Shown one piece after another: positions 17,294 through 26,067 of a DNA stretch of 64,000 nucleotides. Within the stretch, counting starts at the first letter, position 1. The number at the start of each line of letters is the position of its first letter. The DNA comes from Pseudotabrizicola alkalilacus (GTDB lineage Bacteria > Pseudomonadota > Alphaproteobacteria > Rhodobacterales > Rhodobacteraceae). The notes below the pieces were generated by a model, which saw only the letters and a list, made by a program, of their open reading frames with translations, was not told the DNA's origin and ran no database searches. The DNA lies in the NCBI RefSeq assembly GCF_003443995.1, contig NZ_QWEY01000011.1, positions 62,001-126,000 of the forward strand, read 5' to 3'. Both the position numbers and the translations under genes were made by a program.

Positions 17294-17305
17294 CAAGGAA
17301 AGAAC

Positions 17306-18772
17306 ATGACACTCGATTCACGCCTCGCTGCTTCCTATGCCGACCCGTCCCTGCATGCGCATGGTCTCTTCATTGGCGGTGACTGGCATGCCGGTGACGG
17401 CATTCCTGTTCTGAACCCCGCAACGACAGAGCGTCTGGCCGAGGTGCCGGATGCCTCGGTCAGAGATGCCTTGCGCGCCGTTGATGCCGCCGAGGTCGCC
17501 GCCGCAGGCTGGCGCGCCACGCCGCCACGTCAGCGCGCCGAGATCCTGCGCCGTTGGTTCGGTCTGATGACTGACCATGCCGAGGAGCTTGCGGTGCTGA
17601 TCTCTCTGGAAAATGGCAAGGCCCTGGCGGATGCACGGGGCGAGGTGGCTTATGCCGCCGAATTCTTTCGTTGGTATGCCGAAGAAGCTGTCCGCATCTC
17701 TGGCGAATTTCGCCATGCGCCGTCGGGCGCAAACCATATCCTTGTGGATCACGATCCGATTGGCATCTCGGTGCTGATCACCCCGTGGAATTTTCCTGCC
17801 GCCATGGCGACACGCAAGATTGGCCCCGCCCTTGCCGCAGGCTGTACGGTTATTCTGAAACCTGCGTCTGAAACCCCGTTGACCGCCTATGCCATGGCCC
17901 GTCTTGGTGCCGAGGCCGGGGTGCCGCCGGGGGTTGTCAACGTGCTGACCACCAGCCAGCCCGGACCCGTGGTCAACGCCATGCTGGCCGATCCACGGGT
18001 GCGCAAGCTGTCGTTCACTGGTTCGACCGGGGTTGGCCGCACCCTTCTGGCCGAAGCGGCGAAAACCGTTGTGTCCTGTTCCATGGAACTGGGGGGCAAT
18101 GCGCCGTTTCTGGTCTTTGACGATGCCGATCTGAACGCGGCGCTGGATGGCGCAATGATCGCCAAGATGCGCAACGCGGGCGAGGCTTGTACCGCCGCCA
18201 ACCGATTTTATGTTCAGGCGGGCATCCACGACGCCTTTGTCGCCGGGCTGACACAGCGCATGGCGGCACTGAAAGTGGGGCCCGGCACGCAAGCGGGCAC
18301 ACAGGTCGGGCCGATGATCACGGCAAAGGCGGTGACAAAGATTGACCGACTCGTCCGTCAGGCCGTCGCGGGCGGGGCGCATGTCACGACCGGCGGCGCC
18401 CCGTTGTCCGGGCCGGGGTATTACTACCCGCCCACGGTGATCGAAAACGTGCCGGAAGATGCCGAAATGGCGCATGAAGAAATTTTCGGCCCCGTGGCTC
18501 CGGTCTACCGTTTTGAGACCGATGCGCAGGCAATCCGCCTTGCCAATGCCACTGAGTACGGGCTTGCAGCCTATGTCTATTCGCGCGACCTTTCGCGTGC
18601 ATTGCGGGTGGGCAAAGGAATTGAAGCTGGCATGATCGCAATCAACCGCGGCCTGATGTCTGACCCTGCCGCGCCATTCGGTGGCGTCAAGCAGAGCGGA
18701 CTCGGCCGTGAGGGCGGCGTAACCGGCATCATGGAATTTCTGGAGCCGAAGTATTTCGCGGTAAACTTCTAA
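17306..18772 (+). CDS. NAD(P)-dependent aldehyde dehydrogenase, succinate-semialdehyde dehydrogenase-like
   Basis: Aldehyde dehydrogenase of 488 residues. TPWNFPAAMATRKIGPAL near residue 155 and FTGSTGVG near 240 bind the cofactor. SMELGGNAPFLVFDDADL carries the general-base Glu, and NAGEACTAANRF carries the catalytic Cys near residue 295. The HEEIFGPVAPVYRF and GGVKQSGLGREGG blocks resemble GabD-type succinate-semialdehyde dehydrogenases. It is co-directional with and closely spaced to the alcohol dehydrogenase and hydrolase genes. The true substrate is uncertain. Confidence 0.92.
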   Translation: MTLDSRLAASYADPSLHAHGLFIGGDWHAGDGIPVLNPATTERLAEVPDASVRDALRAVDAAEVAAAGWRATPPRQRAEILRRWFGLMTDHAEELAVLISLENGKALADARGEVAYAAEFFRWYAEEAVRISGEFRHAPSGANHILVDHDPIGISVLITPWNFPAAMATRKIGPALAAGCTVILKPASETPLTAYAMARLGAEAGVPPGVVNVLTTSQPGPVVNAMLADPRVRKLSFTGSTGVGRTLLAEAAKTVVSCSMELGGNAPFLVFDDADLNAALDGAMIAKMRNAGEACTAANRFYVQAGIHDAFVAGLTQRMAALKVGPGTQAGTQVGPMITAKAVTKIDRLVRQAVAGGAHVTTGGAPLSGPGYYYPPTVIENVPEDAEMAHEEIFGPVAPVYRFETDAQAIRLANATEYGLAAYVYSRDLSRALRVGKGIEAGMIAINRGLMSDPAAPFGGVKQSGLGREGGVTGIMEFLEPKYFAVNF

Positions 18773-18780
18773 GGGGGCGC

Positions 18781-19626
18781 ATGGAACAGGATCTGTACCG
18801 GAACCGCGATTTTATCGCGGATTTCGACGCGCTGATGGCCGAAACCGCGGCGAGGTCACGCGAACTTACCGCAAGGGTCCGGGTGCAGGCAGATGTTGCC
18901 TATGGTCCGGAACCTCGGGCGCGGATGGATATTCTGTTTCCGCCGAACATGCGCAAAGGGGCTCCGCTGCACATGTTCATCCACGGCGGCTATTGGCGGT
19001 CGGGGTCCAAAACCGATCACCACCTTGTCGCAGCCCCGGTTCATGCGGTGGGTGGCGTGGCAGTCATTGTAACCTATGATCTGATGCCATCGACCCGGCT
19101 GGGGCAGATCGTGGCACAAGTCCGTCGCGCGGCCCGGCATGTCTTGGCCATGGCCCCCGCACTTGGTGCCGATCCCGCGCGCTTTACCGTCAGCGGGCAT
19201 TCGGCGGGGGCGCATCTTGCCAGCTACCTTGCCGCCTATGGTCCGCAAGAGTCGTCCGGGCCCGAGGCTCTGCCCCGGCTTCCGGCTGTCCGCTCTCTCC
19301 TGATGGTCAGCGGCATATATGATCTGTCAGGAATCCCTTCCAGCTTTCTGAAGGATGAAGCACAAATGACAGCAACCGAGGCCAGCGACTGGTCGCCGCT
19401 GACCGCCATGCAACTGCCGGTGCCATCCAGAATCATCACCCGCGGCGCGCTGGAAACCGCGCCGTTTCATGATCAGGCACGCGCCTTCGCTGCCCTTCTT
19501 GATCACAACGGTCAATCCTGCACCTTGCGTGAAGAGCAGGGATTGAACCACTTGAGCATCGTGCTGGCTCTTGCCGATCCGTCCTGCGGTCTTGGCGGTA
19601 TTCTGTCAGATATGACGGCGGGGTAG
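18781..19626 (+). CDS. Alpha/beta hydrolase, kynurenine-formamidase-like
   Basis: Hydrolase of 281 residues without signal peptide. The oxyanion-hole motif HGGYWRSG near residue 62 and the nucleophile elbow SGHSAGAHLAS near residue 140 are those of the HGGXW arylformamidase/esterase group. A C-terminal His in GLNHLS completes a likely Ser-Asp-His triad. It starts 8 bp after the aldehyde dehydrogenase stop and ends that operon. An esterase, lactonase or formamidase supplying the alcohol or disposing of the acid would fit the neighbours. Confidence 0.85.
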   Translation: MEQDLYRNRDFIADFDALMAETAARSRELTARVRVQADVAYGPEPRARMDILFPPNMRKGAPLHMFIHGGYWRSGSKTDHHLVAAPVHAVGGVAVIVTYDLMPSTRLGQIVAQVRRAARHVLAMAPALGADPARFTVSGHSAGAHLASYLAAYGPQESSGPEALPRLPAVRSLLMVSGIYDLSGIPSSFLKDEAQMTATEASDWSPLTAMQLPVPSRIITRGALETAPFHDQARAFAALLDHNGQSCTLREEQGLNHLSIVLALADPSCGLGGILSDMTAG

Positions 19627-19686
19627 TACTGGGCAAGACACTGGCAAAATGGTGGAAAGGCTCCGTCCCGCGCTTGTTTCAGCCAA

Positions 19687-19724
19687 ACTGCCCCACCCGA
19701 TAAGTTAAGGATAGATGGGGCAGT
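19687..19724. terminator. Hairpin between convergent operons
   Basis: Perfect 9-bp stem ACTGCCCCA/TGGGGCAGT with a 20-nt loop, in the 117-bp gap between the hydrolase gene and the convergent decarboxylase gene. Probable transcription end for one or both operons. No long T-tract follows. Confidence 0.55.
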
Positions 19725-19743
19725 CTGGAGCACGGGTTACATC

Positions 19744-20733
19744 TTAACGGTCCAGTTTGAACAAGCGGCGGGCATTGGTGCGGCCGATCTTCAGCCGATC
19801 AGCCTCCGAGATGCTGGTGGCGTCGAACCAGTCGGCGGCATGATCCACATTCTCGAACGGCCAGTCGGTCGAGAACATGATCCGCTCGGACCCCACCTCA
19901 AGGATCGCGTCGATCAGCGTCTGGGTGCGGAAGTTGCCTGACGTGGTGATGTGGAAATTCTCGGTGAAATAGTCCACGAACTTGCGCTTGGCCGGATGTT
20001 TGGGCGGCAGCTTGACCCATGCGTTGCGATGGTCGATGCGCCACAGCATGTAAGGAATGCCTTCGCCCATGTGACCCAGCACGATCTGCAACGAGGGGTG
20101 TTCATCAAACAGGCCCGAGCCGATCAGCCGCAACGCATGAACCGCCGTTTCCTGTGCAAAGGCCCAGGTCGGGCCCATCAGCCAAGGGTGGCCGTCGTAG
20201 ATGCGGCTGTCTTGCGGCAGCGGGTTGCGGGGGTGCAGGTAGAACGGAACGTCCAGCGCGGCAACTTCGGCCCAAAACGGGCGATACTGCGGCAGATCGT
20301 AATATAGCAGATCCTTGCCGTCGCCCTGCGTGGCATCCTGCGAAAAGCCGTTCACCAGCGCGCCGACGAAACCCAGATCCTTGACGCAGCGCGCCAGTTC
20401 CTGCGCCGCCGCGTCCGGGTCTTGCAGCGGCAGGGCGGCAAAGGCGCGGAAACGGTCGGGACGCTTGGCGCATTCTTCGGCCAGCACATCATTGGCGTGG
20501 CGGGCGATTTCGATGGCGCGCTTGCGGTCGGTTATTGCCTGCACGGCGGGGGCGTTCAGCGACAGGATCATTAGCTCGATGCCATGGGCATCCATCTGGC
20601 GCAGGCGGGTATCCTGAATGTCCAGCAGACGGTGCTGCAATTCATCCCAATAGGCGCCGGGGACAAAGCCTGCGGAATCCTGCAGCGTTTCAGGGATGGC
20701 GAAATGTTCTTCGAGGGCGATCTTGCCTTGCAT
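19744..20733 (-). CDS. Amidohydrolase-superfamily decarboxylase, gamma-resorcylate (2,6-dihydroxybenzoate) decarboxylase-like
   Basis: Metal-dependent non-oxidative decarboxylase of 329 residues. The metal ligands expected for gamma-resorcylate decarboxylase are present: Glu8 and His10 in LEEHF, His167 in FYLHPRNP and Asp290 in FSTDWPFEN, with catalytic His221 in GHMGEG. The whole sequence closely resembles the Rhizobium/Rhodococcus enzymes as I recall them, including SLNAPAVQAI and GALVNGFSQ. These convert 2,6-dihydroxybenzoate to resorcinol, or carboxylate resorcinol in reverse. It lies 15 bp after a flavin monooxygenase gene that could hydroxylate the product. No ring-cleavage gene is in the window. 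Confidence 0.88.
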   Translation of the reverse strand: MQGKIALEEHFAIPETLQDSAGFVPGAYWDELQHRLLDIQDTRLRQMDAHGIELMILSLNAPAVQAITDRKRAIEIARHANDVLAEECAKRPDRFRAFAALPLQDPDAAAQELARCVKDLGFVGALVNGFSQDATQGDGKDLLYYDLPQYRPFWAEVAALDVPFYLHPRNPLPQDSRIYDGHPWLMGPTWAFAQETAVHALRLIGSGLFDEHPSLQIVLGHMGEGIPYMLWRIDHRNAWVKLPPKHPAKRKFVDYFTENFHITTSGNFRTQTLIDAILEVGSERIMFSTDWPFENVDHAADWFDATSISEADRLKIGRTNARRLFKLDR

Positions 20734-20748
20734 GATAGTCTCCGTGTG

Positions 20749-22275
20749 TCAGCGGCGGCCAAGGGCGGCCAGAAGGGTGTTCAGAAGCGCGCGCAACGCG
20801 CTCGCGCTGGTGGCGGTGCCGTAGATGTGACTGTCAGGGCGGATGATGGCGGCCAGCGCGCCGGTCTCGTCAAACCAGCGGGTGTAGATGCCGCCGGTGT
20901 CCGAGATGTCCCCCGCGCCGACCATGCTGGACAGGCCGAACACCGCCTGCGTGCCACCAATGGCGGCCCAGTCTGCGCGGTCGGCATCGGTCAGCTCGGC
21001 CAGCGCCTCCGCGCCCTTGGCAACGATCAGCCAGTCGGAGCCTGTGATGTCGTCAAACAGCGCCGTGCGTGTGTGCGATGAGACGACGCCTTGCGGAAAC
21101 AGGCTGCCGTCATTGGCGATCAGCCCACCTTTCAGCGCGGGATAGCGCAGCTTGTCGGGCTTTTGATACGCCTTGCGGGCTGCGATCATGCGGGCATCGC
21201 GGGCTTTGGCCGCTTCGGGGTCGCGCATGGTCTGCACTTTGCCCAGTTCGACCGCCTTTTCGATGATGAAGCGGACGTGAGGCTCCCGCTCCGGCTGGTA
21301 CGTGTCCAGCAGCGTGTCTGGCGTGCCCGACAGCACCATGTCCAGCTTCCACGCCAGATTGCGCGCATCGCGGATGCCCGAAACCATGCCCTGCGCCAGA
21401 AACGGCGGCATCTGGTGCGCCGCATCACCTGCGAGCAGCACGCGGCCTTTGCGCCAGTGGTCCACCACGCAGGAGCGGAAGGTGTAATTCGCAACCCGGA
21501 TCAGCTCGGCATCGTCCGGGCCAAAGTAGGCGGCCACCCGTGGCCAGACGGTTCCCGGCTTTACCAGCGCGTCCCGGTCTGCCCCTGCCTCCAGGCGGAA
21601 AGAGAAACGGTGATGGTTGGGGCCGATGTTGACGATAGAAATCGGCTGTTCCGGGTTACAGACCTGCTGGAAGGACGGCAGGCCGGGCACCGCATGGCGC
21701 ATCTGAAAATCGCAGACCAGCCAGTTCTCGAAAAAGCCGTAGTCATCCAGCGCCCCATCCAGATGGTCGCGCACATAGCCGTTGCCGCCGTCACATCCCA
21801 CCAGCCAGCGGGCCGTCACTTGGCTTTCGCTGCCATCCTCGGCACGGGCGGTCAGGGTGACGCCTGCATCTGCCTGTACGATGCCCACCACTTTGGCGCC
21901 TTGCTGCACCGTGACCGACGGGAGCCCACGCACCTTGCGGTCCATCACCTCTTCCAGATGGGGCTGATACATCATGTATTGCGCAGGCCATCCGCAGCGG
22001 CCGGGGTTGTCATATTCGATGTCCAGCAGCACCTCGTGCTGACCGTTTACCCAGACATAGCCTTTCTGGATGTTGGTGCCCGGCAGCATCGCCTCGGCCA
22101 CGCCAAGACTTTGAAAGGTCCGCATCGTCTCGTCGTCAAAGGCGGCGGCACGGGGCAGATTATACAGGCCGGTATAGCGTTCGAGCACGATTACCTTGCG
22201 CCCGAGCTGTCCCAGCAGTGCCGCCAGCGCCATGCCGGTAGGGCCATAGCCCACGATAGCCACATCATAGTCCAT
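20749..22275 (-). CDS. FAD-dependent aromatic-ring monooxygenase (MhpA/resorcinol hydroxylase-like)
   Basis: Class A flavoprotein hydroxylase of 508 residues. The N-terminal FAD motif VAIVGYGPTGMALA, the central DG-type motif LVGCDGGNGYVRD near residue 165 and the ribityl-binding GRVLLAGDAAHQMPPFLAQGM near 285 are all visible. The C-terminal ~110 residues form the thioredoxin-like domain of larger hydroxylases. It is encoded directly before the resorcylate-type decarboxylase, so resorcinol to hydroxyquinol is the likely reaction. A 3-(3-hydroxyphenyl)propionate-type substrate is the alternative. An operator-like element lies 46 bp upstream of its start. Confidence 0.88.
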   Translation of the reverse strand: MDYDVAIVGYGPTGMALAALLGQLGRKVIVLERYTGLYNLPRAAAFDDETMRTFQSLGVAEAMLPGTNIQKGYVWVNGQHEVLLDIEYDNPGRCGWPAQYMMYQPHLEEVMDRKVRGLPSVTVQQGAKVVGIVQADAGVTLTARAEDGSESQVTARWLVGCDGGNGYVRDHLDGALDDYGFFENWLVCDFQMRHAVPGLPSFQQVCNPEQPISIVNIGPNHHRFSFRLEAGADRDALVKPGTVWPRVAAYFGPDDAELIRVANYTFRSCVVDHWRKGRVLLAGDAAHQMPPFLAQGMVSGIRDARNLAWKLDMVLSGTPDTLLDTYQPEREPHVRFIIEKAVELGKVQTMRDPEAAKARDARMIAARKAYQKPDKLRYPALKGGLIANDGSLFPQGVVSSHTRTALFDDITGSDWLIVAKGAEALAELTDADRADWAAIGGTQAVFGLSSMVGAGDISDTGGIYTRWFDETGALAAIIRPDSHIYGTATSASALRALLNTLLAALGRR

Positions 22276-22320
22276 CAGGTTCCTCCCTTGTCTTCAAAAG
22301 GCGAGATTGCGATGACAAGA

Positions 22321-22338
22321 TTTGCATTTGCAAATATT
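22321..22338. promoter_or_regulatory. Copy 1 of an 18-bp operator-like element, upstream of the monooxygenase gene
   Basis: TTTGCATTTGCAAATATT, which with the preceding A contains ATTTGC/GCAAAT around 4 nt, lies in the 94-bp gap between dctM (start side of the gap 22370) and the monooxygenase start at 22275. A near-identical element (17 of 18 bases) lies at 25229-25246 in the TRAP/MarR divergent promoter. This suggests one regulator and an internal promoter within the cluster. Confidence 0.65.
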
Positions 22339-22369
22339 AGACCGCCCGCAACCAGTGCCGGAGTGTTTC

Positions 22370-23650
22370 TTAGTTCCCGATCAGCAGCCTGACGCCTGAG
22401 AGCGAAATCGCCGGGATGTAGGTGATCAGCATCAGCGCCAACAGATAGATGCCGACGAAAGGCATGATGCCGCGATAGATGGTCTTCAGCGGAATCTTCG
22501 CCACCGATTGCAGCACAAAGATGTTGATGCCAAACGGTGGGGTAAACAGGCCGATGGCAAGGTTCACGGTCACGATGATGCCGAAATGAACCGGGTCCAC
22601 GCCGACGGCGGTGGCCATGGGCAACAACAGTGGTGTCAGCAGCAGGATGGCCGACAAAGGGTCGATCAGGCAGCCCACGATCAGCAGCAGCAGGTTGATC
22701 GCCAGAAGCAGCACCCATGCAGGCAAGGCAAGATCCTGCATCACCTGTACCATCTGCGCCGAAATCTGGTTCACCGTGATCAGCCAGGAAAACACCCCGG
22801 CGCAGGCGATGACGATCATGATTTGCGCGGTGAAAGATACCGTGGTGCGGGTCGCGGCCATCAAATCGGTCCAGGTCAGTTCCTTCATGATCCAGGCCGA
22901 GACGACAAAGGCATAGAGGCAGGCCACCCCTGCGGCTTCAGTTGGCGAGAAAATCCCGCCGTAAATGCCGCCGATGATCACCGCAGGCACCCCGACCGCC
23001 CAGATGCCATGCCGCAAGGCGGAGGCAAAACGGCGCAGCGAAAACGCCTCCTCCAGCGGAATGGTACGGCCACGGCCCACCCATAGCGCATGCAGCCCCA
23101 AGAGCGCCACCAACAGCAGGCCGGGCACGATGCCTGCCGCATACAGGCGGGGAATGGATTCATCCGCCGCCGCCGCATAGACGATCATCGGGATCGACGG
23201 CGGAATGATAACGCCGACCGCTCCGATCGAGGCCAAAAGCCCAGCCGAGTATTCGTCGGCATAGCCTTCTTGCCGCAGCGAGGGCAGCATGATCTTGCTT
23301 TGCGTCGCAACCGAGGCTGCGCCGACCCCGGTGATAGCACCAAAGATTGCCCCGCCGGTAATGGCAGTCATCGGCACCTTTCCGGGCACCCGCCCCATGC
23401 TGGCCCGCATCAGATCGACCAGGCGGCGGGCGATGCCGCCCCGATCCATCAACTCGCCCGCAAGAATGAAGAACGGCAGCGCCAGCAGCGCATAGGCATT
23501 GACGGATGAGAACAGGTATTGTGGCAGCGCCAGCAGAGGCACGTTCATGGTAAAGACCATTGTGGCCGCTGCCCCTGCCAACAGGATAAGAAAGATAGGA
23601 AAGCCCATCAGCATCAGCACGACGGGAATGACAACCAGTGTCCAGATCAT
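22370..23650 (-). CDS. dctM: TRAP transporter large permease subunit
   Basis: Inner-membrane DctM-family protein of 426 residues with about 12 helices. MGFPIFLILLAGAAATM opens the protein, and PFFILAGELMDRGGIARRLVDL, GAIFGAITGVGAASVAT and PPSIPMIVYAAA are standard DctM blocks. LTPLLLPMATAVGVDPVHFGIIV is the conserved C-terminal segment. It starts 3 bp after dctQ. With dctQ and dctP it forms a secondary, ion-driven uptake system, probably for an aromatic acid given the adjacent hydroxylase and decarboxylase. Confidence 0.94.
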   Translation of the reverse strand: MIWTLVVIPVVLMLMGFPIFLILLAGAAATMVFTMNVPLLALPQYLFSSVNAYALLALPFFILAGELMDRGGIARRLVDLMRASMGRVPGKVPMTAITGGAIFGAITGVGAASVATQSKIMLPSLRQEGYADEYSAGLLASIGAVGVIIPPSIPMIVYAAAADESIPRLYAAGIVPGLLLVALLGLHALWVGRGRTIPLEEAFSLRRFASALRHGIWAVGVPAVIIGGIYGGIFSPTEAAGVACLYAFVVSAWIMKELTWTDLMAATRTTVSFTAQIMIVIACAGVFSWLITVNQISAQMVQVMQDLALPAWVLLLAINLLLLIVGCLIDPLSAILLLTPLLLPMATAVGVDPVHFGIIVTVNLAIGLFTPPFGINIFVLQSVAKIPLKTIYRGIMPFVGIYLLALMLITYIPAISLSGVRLLIGN

Positions 23651-23653
23651 CGC

Positions 23654-24130
23654 TCAGTCACCTTTCCGGGCAAGGACATTGTAAAGGCGGGCCAATGCGA
23701 CCAAGCCCATGCCAACCAGCCCGATCAGCACCGTTCCATGCGCCAGCCAGAGCGGAATTTCTGCCATGTTGCTGACCGTGCCGCGGCCTTGCAGCAGCAC
23801 GGTAGAACGCAAGGCATACCATGCAGTGAACAGGCAGACGCCTGCGGTGGCCAGATGCTCCAGCCCGGCAATCACCCGCTTCGCCGTGTGCGGCAGGCTT
23901 TGTGTGATCAGCGTCATCCGCAGATGCTGATCCCGACGCGAGACGCCGATGCTGGCCAGAAACACCATGCCGACCATGGCGAACACCAAGGCTTCATCCG
24001 CCCAAAGTACCGAAGCACCGAAGATATAGCGCAGCACGACATTCAGACAGATCAAGGCAACCATGGCCAGCAACAGGGCCGAAAGCCCAGCCGTGCAGAG
24101 CCGCGCAAGCGCGTCAAAGGTTTGTTTCAT
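23654..24130 (-). CDS. dctQ: TRAP transporter small permease subunit
   Basis: Four-helix DctQ-family membrane protein of about 158 residues. VLRYIFGASVLWADEALVF near residue 40 is the family signature (R-F/W-ADE). The start at 24130 has GGGAG 5-7 nt upstream; a Met four codons earlier at 24142 is less well placed. It bridges dctP and dctM in the operon. Confidence 0.92.
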   Translation of the reverse strand: MKQTFDALARLCTAGLSALLLAMVALICLNVVLRYIFGASVLWADEALVFAMVGMVFLASIGVSRRDQHLRMTLITQSLPHTAKRVIAGLEHLATAGVCLFTAWYALRSTVLLQGRGTVSNMAEIPLWLAHGTVLIGLVGMGLVALARLYNVLARKGD

Positions 24131-24142
24131 GTTGGCTCCCAT

Positions 24143-24169
24143 GGCGGGGATGCACCGGGCACCCCCGCC
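24143..24169 (-). terminator. Hairpin downstream of dctP
   Basis: Stem of 7 bp (GGCGGGG/CCCCGCC) extended beyond one mismatch by TGC/GCA around a 5-nt loop, lying between the dctP stop at 24179 and dctQ. It resembles the hairpins after other binding-protein genes in this window and may give higher dctP mRNA levels. Confidence 0.5.
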
Positions 24170-24178
24170 CCCAAAGGG

Positions 24179-25177
24179 TTACTTGGTGGCTTGCCGGTCG
24201 GCAACGCCTTGCAGAAAGGCCAGCTCACCTTCCAGAGTGGGGTTCTGTGCAAATGCTGTTGGCAGGGTGGCAAAGACCGCGTCAAGATAGGCCTTGCTGT
24301 CTTCGGGTGTAAGCTCAACGATTTTGCCGCCGTTTTCGGCCCAGATGGCTTGTACCTTTTCTACCGCACCCAGATTCCAGCCGTTTGCATCGGCGATCGC
24401 TTCTCGCGCGGCGGTGCGAACCTGTTCTGACAGATCGGGGCCGATCATGTCGAGAAAGGACTGGCTGGCCACGGCGGTTACCACCAGATAGCTTTCCGGC
24501 AACACTGTCAGATCCTTGGCCACATCGTAATAGCGGCCCGTAGTGAACACAGGCAGCCCGGCGATCAGACCATCGACCACGCCGTTTTGCATGGCAGGCA
24601 GCACCTCACCCAGCGGCATCGACACGGGTGAGGCGCCAAGCGCCGCAAACGGACCCGTGGCAAGCGCAGACGGCCCCGCTACGCGGATTTGCTGACCCTG
24701 CAGCGCGGCAACCTTGTCAACTGGAGTGGTGGACAACAGGCCAAGCGGCCCGTGCGGAAAAGCGGCAATCGGGCGCAAGCCCTGATCGGCACCAAAGGTT
24801 TCCAGCCGGTCCAACACTTCCGGGTCGGCCAGAACGCGCTGGGCATGAGCCAGATCGTCAAACAGGCCGGGCACGTCAAACGCTTCGAACCGGGGATCAT
24901 ATTTGACAAAAAAGCTGGAGGCGGGGGCAGTCACCTCGATGGTGCCCATGGCCACACCTTCCACAGTGGCGGGGATCTGGCCCAGCTGATTGGCCGGATA
25001 CAGCTCCACGTCAATGGCGCCGGCTGTTGCAGCCTCCAGCCGGGTTTCAAAGGCCTGCATCCATTGCAGGATCGCATCGTTGTTGGTGGGTGACGACACT
25101 TTCAGCGTGTAATCGGCGGCAAAGGCCGTGGTCGCGGACAAGCCGAACCCGGCCGCAGCAAGCAGCAATTTCCTCAT
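24179..25177 (-). CDS. dctP: TRAP transporter periplasmic substrate-binding protein
   Basis: Periplasmic DctP-family protein of 332 residues with a signal peptide ending TTAFAADY (cleavage near residue 21). GQQIRVAGPSALATGPFAALGASPVSMPLGEVLPAMQNGVVDG is the family's core block, where the conserved Arg (in QQIRV) contacts the substrate carboxylate. It is first in the TRAP operon. Its promoter region is shared with the divergent MarR gene and carries an operator-like element. The ligand is probably a hydroxybenzoate by context. Confidence 0.92.
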   Translation of the reverse strand: MRKLLLAAAGFGLSATTAFAADYTLKVSSPTNNDAILQWMQAFETRLEAATAGAIDVELYPANQLGQIPATVEGVAMGTIEVTAPASSFFVKYDPRFEAFDVPGLFDDLAHAQRVLADPEVLDRLETFGADQGLRPIAAFPHGPLGLLSTTPVDKVAALQGQQIRVAGPSALATGPFAALGASPVSMPLGEVLPAMQNGVVDGLIAGLPVFTTGRYYDVAKDLTVLPESYLVVTAVASQSFLDMIGPDLSEQVRTAAREAIADANGWNLGAVEKVQAIWAENGGKIVELTPEDSKAYLDAVFATLPTAFAQNPTLEGELAFLQGVADRQATK

Positions 25178-25228
25178 GCACTCCTCCCTGAGCGTCTGTA
25201 TTCCTGAGAATCAGGCTAGCTCATCTTG

Positions 25229-25246
25229 TTTGCGTTTGCAAATATT
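25229..25246. promoter_or_regulatory. Copy 2 of the 18-bp operator-like element, TRAP/MarR divergent promoter
   Basis: TTTGCGTTTGCAAATATT differs from the copy at 22321 at one base. It sits 52 bp upstream of the dctP start and before the divergent MarR-family gene, the usual place for a MarR operator controlling itself and its targets. Binding by this MarR protein is inference. Confidence 0.65.
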
Positions 25247-25358
25247 TCATTTACATGTTTTGTGGTGGAAAGCTTTTGGCCCGCTTAGGTGCAAATTCCG
25301 TTTGCCTCGACGGGGGGCGATGGGCGATACAACTCTTGCAAGCGAAAGATTTGCGAAC

Positions 25359-25841
25359 ATGCAGAAACCGACGCGGCACATGCGTATTGTCCCCTTGGCC
25401 GAGGATGCCATGCCCTACAGGTTTACCGAGTCTGTCCCATATCTGCTCAACCGTGCGGGCGTGTCGGTGGCCGAACGCTTTACCCGCCGGCTTGAGGAGT
25501 ATGAAGTCAGTCTGCCGATGTATCGTGTTCTGGCTGTCCTGCGCCAAACCGGCACGCATACCCTTGGCGAACTGTCTGCGATGGTTTCGGTCGAAATGTC
25601 CACACTGTCGCGGTTGATCGGCGCGATGGCCAAGCGCGATCTGGTCACGCGTGACAGGCCCCAGGACAATGCCCGGATCGTGCTGATCGACCTGACGGAC
25701 GGGGGCAGGGCGATGGCCGACAAGCTGATGCCGATTGCCACACATTTCGAGGATACGCTGGTATCAAACCTTGATCCCGCCCAGGTCGAGACGCTGAAAT
25801 CGCTGCTGCGGCAGGTGAATCAGCAAGTGGAAAAGCTGTAG
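25359..25841 (+). CDS. MarR-family transcriptional regulator
   Basis: Winged-helix regulator of about 160 residues. The DNA-binding core contains TLGELSAMVSVEMSTLSRLIGAMAKRDLV followed by the wing RDRPQDNARIVLIDLTDGG. Dimerisation helices flank it. The open frame begins at 25128, but those first codons overlap the dctP 5' end and resemble no domain. Candidate starts are 25320, 25359 and 25410 (GAGG 5 nt upstream); none has an ideal site. It is divergent from the TRAP operon and probably a repressor released by an aromatic ligand. Confidence 0.88.
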   Translation: MQKPTRHMRIVPLAEDAMPYRFTESVPYLLNRAGVSVAERFTRRLEEYEVSLPMYRVLAVLRQTGTHTLGELSAMVSVEMSTLSRLIGAMAKRDLVTRDRPQDNARIVLIDLTDGGRAMADKLMPIATHFEDTLVSNLDPAQVETLKSLLRQVNQQVEKL

Positions 25842-26067
25842 CCCTCCGTCTGATCCGGTGCATCCGCTTTGCTGAGCACCCACCGGTGACGCCCGGACCT
25901 GTCCAGATTATGTGATAGATACCGCAACTCTGGCCAGGTTGCCTTGCGAATTTACCACAGCCCGCAACGGACACTCGATGAAACAGCACATGGAGTTCGT
26001 TGATGGCAATCATCCATTGGTTGATCCTTTCCAAGGTGCTATAAGCCTTAAAGAGGAGCAGTTTTTT

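Noticed and set aside
21091-22392. 433-codon plus-strand open frame
   Set aside because: Antisense shadow of the flavin monooxygenase gene, with no recognisable motif.
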